DNA of 64,000 nucleotides from JAVVHH01 sp965199665 (lineage in GTDB: Bacteria; Pseudomonadota; Alphaproteobacteria; Acetobacterales; Acetobacteraceae): positions 3,224,001 to 3,288,000 of the forward strand of contig OZ241208.1 in assembly GCA_965199665.1 (NCBI GenBank), in the 5' to 3' direction. Below, piece after piece: positions 59,643-64,000 of the stretch. Positions within the stretch are counted from its first letter, which is position 1. The number at the start of each line of letters is the position of its first letter. The position numbers and the translations under genes are program-made. The notes beneath the pieces were generated by a model that made no database searches, had not been told where the DNA came from, and saw only the letters and a list, made by a program, of their open reading frames with translations.

Positions 59643-61030
59643 CCACCTTGCTGCAACGCCTCTCCGCCAAGGTCGCCGCCTTTGGCCCGGCCGATATCAC
59701 GCCGGACGCCGTCCACCTTGCCCGCACGGCCATTATCGATACGCTCGGCGTCACCCTCGCCGGCGCCATCGAGCCCGCCGCTGCCTTGCTGCGTGAAACG
59801 CCCGGCATTGCCCCGCCTGGCGGTCCCTGCACCGTGTTCGGCACGGACCTCAAGACCAGCGCCCTCGACGCCACCTTCCTCAACGGCGTCGCCTCGCACG
59901 CGCTCGATTATGACGATTTCAGCGAGCCGATGGGCGGGCATCAATCCGTCCCGCTGGTCGCCCCCCTGATGGCCATCGCCGAAGAGCGCGGCCGTTCCGG
60001 CGCCCAATTGATCGAAGCCTACCTGGTCGGTATCGAAACGGAAATCCGATTCGCCCGCGCAGTGAACTTCGTGCACTACGACAAGGGCTGGCATCCGACA
60101 GCCACGGTTGGCATCTTCGGCACCGTCGCCGCCATTGGCCACCTGATCAATCTATCGGAAGCCAAGATGACGACCGCCTTCGGCATCGCCGCCTCCCTCG
60201 CCTCCGGCCTCAAGGCCAATTTCGGCACCATGGTAAAGCCGCTGCACATCGGCCAGAGCGCCCGCAACGGCCTGCTCGCCGTTATGCTCGCGGAGCGCGG
60301 TTACGATTCCAACCCGGCTGCGCTCGAGCACCCTCAAGGCTACCTTAATGTGTTCAACGGCCCCGGCAATTACGACGCCGAGAACCTCTTTGCAGATTGG
60401 GCCACGCCACTTGAAATACTCAGCCCGTCGATGGGCCTGAAGCAGTTCCCCTGTTGCGGCTCGACCCACCCGGCTATCGCCGCCATGCTCGCCCTCCGCA
60501 AGGAGGGAGGCATCCACCCCGACAACATCGCCAAGATCGACGTGATGCCGCACGGCCGGCGGCTGCGGCACACCAACACGCCCGACCCGCGAACCCCGCT
60601 GCAGGCCAAGTTTAGCGTTCAATACGTTGTCGCACGCGCCCTGCTCGACGGCGCCGTCCGCCTCGGCCATTTCGAAGCCGACGCTCTACTGCAGCCGGCA
60701 ATCCGCGCCCTTCTTGCCAAAACGACCGCCACCCCTCACCCCGACATGGCCGACGACGCCGCCCACCAATTCAGCGCCGAGATCCGCGTCACGCTGAACG
60801 ACGGCCGGGTCGTCTCCCGCCGCATCGACAACCTTGTCGGCCGCGGCGGCACCTATCCAATGACAACCGACGAACTCTGGGAAAAATTCTCCGACTGCGG
60901 CGTCCGGTCCCTGCTCAAGCGCGACTTGCGACTCCTGTTCGAGCGCCTTGCAGCGCTTGAGACCGTGCCCGACATCCGCGAGCTGACAGCTTTGCTAGCG
61001 CCGATGCGAGAGCTAGCCGCCGTCGACTAG
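59639..61030 (+). CDS. MmgE/PrpD family protein 3
   Basis: A 463-residue paralogue whose ATG overlaps the previous stop as ATGA. Key segments are LNGVASHALDYDDFSEPMGG (DYDD intact), KPLHIGQSARNGLLAVMLAE and LKQFPCCGSTHPAIAAML. Two adjacent non-identical MmgE/PrpD proteins may act on different isomers or form a heteromer. Confidence 0.88.
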   Translation: MTTLLQRLSAKVAAFGPADITPDAVHLARTAIIDTLGVTLAGAIEPAAALLRETPGIAPPGGPCTVFGTDLKTSALDATFLNGVASHALDYDDFSEPMGGHQSVPLVAPLMAIAEERGRSGAQLIEAYLVGIETEIRFARAVNFVHYDKGWHPTATVGIFGTVAAIGHLINLSEAKMTTAFGIAASLASGLKANFGTMVKPLHIGQSARNGLLAVMLAERGYDSNPAALEHPQGYLNVFNGPGNYDAENLFADWATPLEILSPSMGLKQFPCCGSTHPAIAAMLALRKEGGIHPDNIAKIDVMPHGRRLRHTNTPDPRTPLQAKFSVQYVVARALLDGAVRLGHFEADALLQPAIRALLAKTTATPHPDMADDAAHQFSAEIRVTLNDGRVVSRRIDNLVGRGGTYPMTTDELWEKFSDCGVRSLLKRDLRLLFERLAALETVPDIRELTALLAPMRELAAVD

Positions 61031-61113
61031 GAACCGTCATTGCGAGGTGCTCCGCGCCGCGGCATTCAGATTACTATGGACGCTGCCGATGGATGACTGT
61101 GCCGTCACCCCCC

Positions 61114-61425
61114 TCAATCCGGCATTACCAGATTCACCAACGGCCCGTGCTGTTGCCCCCCATACATGTCGCCATCCTCCCGGTCCCCTTGGATCGCAGG
61201 CCGCGGTATCGACACCTTGATCGCACGCGCCGCGTCGTGCGTGAAGAATAACACTTGTTCCTCCGGAACCCGGTACAGCGTCGCAAACACCGATTTCGTC
61301 AGCACATTCGAGCGCAGCACGCGGCGGTAGACCGCCTCCGTCTCAAACATCACATCGAACGTCAGCGTGAACGGCCCCGCATTCTTCGACCGGATCAGCT
61401 TGGCCAAGTTCCCGAGCGTGGTCAT
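61114..61425 (-). CDS. DUF4387 protein
   Basis: A 103-residue protein (LGNLAKLIRSKNAGPFTLTF, YRVPEEQVLFFTHDAARAIK, GDMYGGQQHGPL). Its ATG overlaps the stop of the AtuA-like gene as ATGA. DUF4387 proteins occur beside or fused to AtuA-type proteins, so they probably form one enzyme. A longer frame from 61566 runs through the upstream gene. Confidence 0.88.
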   Translation of the reverse strand: MTTLGNLAKLIRSKNAGPFTLTFDVMFETEAVYRRVLRSNVLTKSVFATLYRVPEEQVLFFTHDAARAIKVSIPRPAIQGDREDGDMYGGQQHGPLVNLVMPD

Positions 61426-62795
61426 ACCTGCACGAGCTCTGTGCGGAACATTTCTAGCGGATCGTCCGGTGTAACAACGTGATTCAAATTGAAGCGGAAC
61501 ACCTCGCCTCGGTTCACGTGCGCCGGCGCCATCGGAAACGCCAACCCACTGATCAGCCCACCCCACTCCGGGATCGGGAAATGTAGCGCGAAATGCGCGA
61601 ACGTCTTCGCGATCGAGTCCACCATCGCCTCGTCCGCCGCCGTCACCGTGAACAGAAGCCCGGCCTCATGCCCCATCTGGTCAGCCAACGGCTCGAGCCG
61701 CCCCATTACCCCGTCGCGCCCATACACTCGCACGTGAATGTCATACTCGTCGGGCCCGACCCGGCCCCCGAAAATTTCTTCCACCCGCGGCTTAAATCGC
61801 TCCCGCATCGCGTCCAACCAACGATCAAGCTGCCGCAAGATGTAGGGCTCCCGCACCCCCGCCACGATGATCGCCTGGTATCCCGCGCTCTCCGCCCCCT
61901 CGAGTTTAATGGTCGTCCGATCCGACGGACTGAACAGGCTGCCCGACACCCTGACCCGCCGACAGTCCAGCGCCGTATAAACCGATCTATGGCAATCGAT
62001 CGTCCCATCCGGCTCCGTGATCAGAAACGGGTCCGCGTTTTCATACAAAGTGTGCGACGCCACACTCTGCGGCGAGCATTGGCTCTCAAGATCCATAGGC
62101 TCAATGTCAAAATGATCCCCCCGAATCCACCCCATGATGCTGTCCGGTCGCTTGCGGGTAACCGTCGCCGCCGTGCCGCACTCGAGGATTTTCGCCGCGT
62201 GCCACGCCGGCCCGGCCCCTGCCCCCTTCATGAGCGGCACCGTCGCGAACAGCGAGGTATCCGTTGCCCGCCCGCACAGGATCACCTCCGCGCCCCGCTC
62301 CACCGCATCGATGATCGGCGCATGTCCCATCATTCCCACGATGTGCGCGGATCGGTCGATCACCGCCTCACTGATCGGTGGCGCCGGGTTCAGCGGCGTG
62401 ATCCGCCCTTCCCGCAGCCTTCGCTTCAAGTATGCCTTGTCCTGCTCAGAGCGGATCGTCGCCATGCGGAACCGCAGCCCCTCCTCGCGGGCGATCTCCC
62501 GCACGATCTCCGCCATCCAATCCACGCCCGCATCCCCGCCTGCGAACCCGCACGATCCAATGATCAGTGGTACCCCCGCCTGCTGCCGCCCCGCCATCAT
62601 CAGCCGCATGTCCCGCTTGACGCCCGCCTTCGGGAAATGCGGCTTCCCACTACCCAAATAAAACGGTCCCGCATCGGTCGACCCGGCATCGCATCCGATC
62701 ACATCCGGCTGCAGCGAGATGCCGCGAGCGAACGATGACTCTAGGAAGCCCGAACCAATTTGGCCCGACGCCGATAGCACGCGCACTTCAATCAT
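61422..62795 (-). CDS. AtuA-like (DUF1446) acyclic terpene utilisation family protein
   Basis: A 457-residue protein of the DUF1446 family named after AtuA of citronellol/geraniol degradation; biochemical roles are poorly defined. Seen: IGCDAGSTDAGPFYLGSG, IIGSCGFAGGDAGVDWMAE, EVILCGRATDTSLFATVP and IVAGVREPYILRQLDRWLD. With DUF4387 it forms a coupled pair convergent with the importer and MmgE/PrpD unit. Confidence 0.9.
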   Translation of the reverse strand: MIEVRVLSASGQIGSGFLESSFARGISLQPDVIGCDAGSTDAGPFYLGSGKPHFPKAGVKRDMRLMMAGRQQAGVPLIIGSCGFAGGDAGVDWMAEIVREIAREEGLRFRMATIRSEQDKAYLKRRLREGRITPLNPAPPISEAVIDRSAHIVGMMGHAPIIDAVERGAEVILCGRATDTSLFATVPLMKGAGAGPAWHAAKILECGTAATVTRKRPDSIMGWIRGDHFDIEPMDLESQCSPQSVASHTLYENADPFLITEPDGTIDCHRSVYTALDCRRVRVSGSLFSPSDRTTIKLEGAESAGYQAIIVAGVREPYILRQLDRWLDAMRERFKPRVEEIFGGRVGPDEYDIHVRVYGRDGVMGRLEPLADQMGHEAGLLFTVTAADEAMVDSIAKTFAHFALHFPIPEWGGLISGLAFPMAPAHVNRGEVFRFNLNHVVTPDDPLEMFRTELVQV

Positions 62796-62879
62796 CGAAC
62801 TCAGCTTCCTTTCGCCGATCCGTCTCTGTCGTTTGGGTCGTTACGGTCGGAGTGTGGTCTAGATCTCGCTTTTTGTCTC

Positions 62880-63130
62880 AATCGCGAATCGGCCGCGCTA
62901 TGCAGATCCCGCCCCGCGCCGCTGCCGAGCTGCTCAACAGGTGTTGGTCAAGGCATTCATCCCGGACCCGAACGTTGAATTTTCTCACAAGCCGTTCTGC
63001 TGCGGTTTGGCCGGCGCGAGTGCCACAGGATCCCGAGATCCTTCTGCCGGCGCAGGATGGCGTGGGACGTCATTTCCGTGCCGTTGTCGCTGTCGCTGTC
63101 GCTGAAGATCATCTTCAGACACATCCGCGC
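62880..63130 (-). pseudogene. IS3-family orfB remnant
   Basis: The minus strand, through several frames, gives AKPQQNGL (of the GKPQQNGFVES motif) and VRDECLDQHLLSSSAAAR (of the FRDECLNEHLFSSLAAAR region). Upstream is DNGTEMTSHAIL-like sequence near 63050-63110. Stops and frameshifts make it inactive. It abuts the LysR gene, as does the related remnant at 46.8 kb. Confidence 0.65.
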
Positions 63131-63211
63131 CCGCCAATGAGGCTGGAAGGTAGTCTAATACGAAGTGATTTCGACAGTCGCGCTCGTGTTCGATACACAC
63201 CGGTTGTAAGT

Positions 63212-64000
63212 CTATGCATCAGTTCTTTGCGTTGCGCTCTCTCCGATATTCTGAACTGTGTCTACGAAGTGCACTGCCGGGCTCCACTCGAAAGTAGACC
63301 GGTGCAGCATAACGATCTGACTACTCAGTCTTTGATCCAATGGCCGATGCACAAGTCCCTCCAACTGAATTTGCGCGATGCTTGATGGAGCGACAGCCAC
63401 CCCAATCCCAGATGAGACCAGTCCCGCGACCGTCGCCCACTCGCCAGCTTCTTGCGCGATGCGTGGCTCAAATCCGACTTCTCGACAGACCTCATTGAAG
63501 CGCTCTCGGTATCGTGGGCCGGGCAAGGCCCGCACGGCCACAAATGATTCGTTGGCCAAACTTGCCAGCGCCACCTCCGAACCGCTCGCTAATCGGTGCG
63601 AGCGCGGCAATAACACCAGCAACGGCTCATCCATAATGTCTCGGGACACCAAGTCCGGCATGACCGGCGGATCCCTTACGAAACCAACGTCCAGGCGGTC
63701 GGCACGAATGCCTTCGACCTGCTTCATGCTCGGCAGCTCAGATAGTAGAAGCTCGACACCCGGGAACCGCGCCCGAAATGCTTGAACAATCGGGGGCAGG
63801 ACGTTCAGCGCTATAGATGGCGTGAAGCCAACGCGAACCAGTCCACTTTCGCCTCTTGCGGTCCGGCGAGCCGCATCCAACCCGGTCTCGAGCTCATCCA
63901 ACGCAGCCTTCGCCGATGCCAACAGAGTTAGCCCAGCTGGCGTCATCCGGATTGGCTGACCACCGCCGCGCGTTAGCAAACGACAGCCCACCCGTTGTTC
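63212..64000 (-). CDS. LysR-family transcriptional regulator, C-terminal part (cut by window edge)
   Basis: The visible 262 codons carry the end of the DNA-binding domain (MTPAGLTLLASAKAALDELE) and the full effector domain (VRVGFTPSIALNVLPPIVQA, LDVGFVRDPPVMPDLVSRDI, AGLVSSGIGVAVAPSSIAQI). About 40 N-terminal residues lie beyond position 64000. Its target is probably outside the window. Confidence 0.9.
   Translation of the reverse strand, partial: EQRVGCRLLTRGGGQPIRMTPAGLTLLASAKAALDELETGLDAARRTARGESGLVRVGFTPSIALNVLPPIVQAFRARFPGVELLLSELPSMKQVEGIRADRLDVGFVRDPPVMPDLVSRDIMDEPLLVLLPRSHRLASGSEVALASLANESFVAVRALPGPRYRERFNEVCREVGFEPRIAQEAGEWATVAGLVSSGIGVAVAPSSIAQIQLEGLVHRPLDQRLSSQIVMLHRSTFEWSPAVHFVDTVQNIGESATQRTDA

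Noticed and set aside
61593..62738. 381-codon plus-strand frame antisense to the AtuA-like gene
   Set aside because: Arg/Pro/His-rich shadow of a conserved gene.

Overview
The window is GC-rich and reads as an alphaproteobacterial chromosome segment, most likely from the Acetobacteraceae or a relative. This rests on a MucR/Ros-type regulator, a CtrA-like response regulator, a Ku protein, a large glycine-rich autotransporter and many small proteins typical of that group. The lineage is inferred from gene content; no rRNA is present. The only RNA gene found is a tRNA-Thr(TGT) at 10.4 kb.

Layout. 0-4.8 kb: a LysR regulator cut by the window edge, divergent from a class I aminotransferase; a GNAT acetyltransferase; a MucR-like regulator; a broken DUF2442 gene with a coiled-coil partner; and a VapBC-type toxin-antitoxin pair. 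5-16 kb: accessory DNA in decay, with an IS5 remnant, an RTX gene broken by an amber codon and a frameshift, an SGNH hydrolase, the tRNA, small exported proteins, a 115-bp repeat and one intact IS3 element with a 4-bp target duplication. 16.3-25.2 kb: a predicted secreted GH128 glucanase and a 2.1-kilo-residue autotransporter with tandem palindromic operators upstream. 25-37 kb: small paralogues, a LysE exporter, DNA topoisomerase III, MazEF, IS remnants and a CtrA-like regulator with a degenerate receiver. 37-43.6 kb: a small protein with a conserved leader, HxlR/SDR, an ACS-type MFS permease, and a DNA-damage cluster (SRAP protein, alpha/beta hydrolase, Ku). 44.1-46.7 kb: a rearranged second copy of the 26.2-29.8 kb lysE-topB block. 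46.8-48.9 kb: AT-richer, with a polysaccharide pyruvyl transferase. 49-62.8 kb: an intact catabolic locus. 62.9-64 kb: an IS3 remnant and a second edge-cut LysR gene.

The best-organised block is 49.2-62.8 kb. A GntR regulator lies divergent from a three-gene unit (MmgE/PrpD, tricarballylate-dehydrogenase-like flavoprotein, quinone oxidoreductase). Downstream of the regulator comes a five-gene unit (binding protein, double permease, ATPase, two more MmgE/PrpD), which faces a convergent AtuA/DUF4387 pair. It looks like uptake and breakdown of a carboxylic acid whose identity the sequence does not give.

The most unusual observations are: (i) two paralogous ~112-residue proteins that share a palindrome and a conserved 5' leader, one of them lying inside the duplicated lysE; (ii) the segmental duplication with a 1.46-kb deletion in topB; (iii) an SRAP gene whose in-frame amber codon cuts off a C-terminal clamp-binding-like motif; (iv) a CtrA homologue lacking conserved receiver residues; (v) several young gene breaks, including an 11-bp tandem duplication. 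No CRISPR array was seen and no complete novel defence system could be supported.
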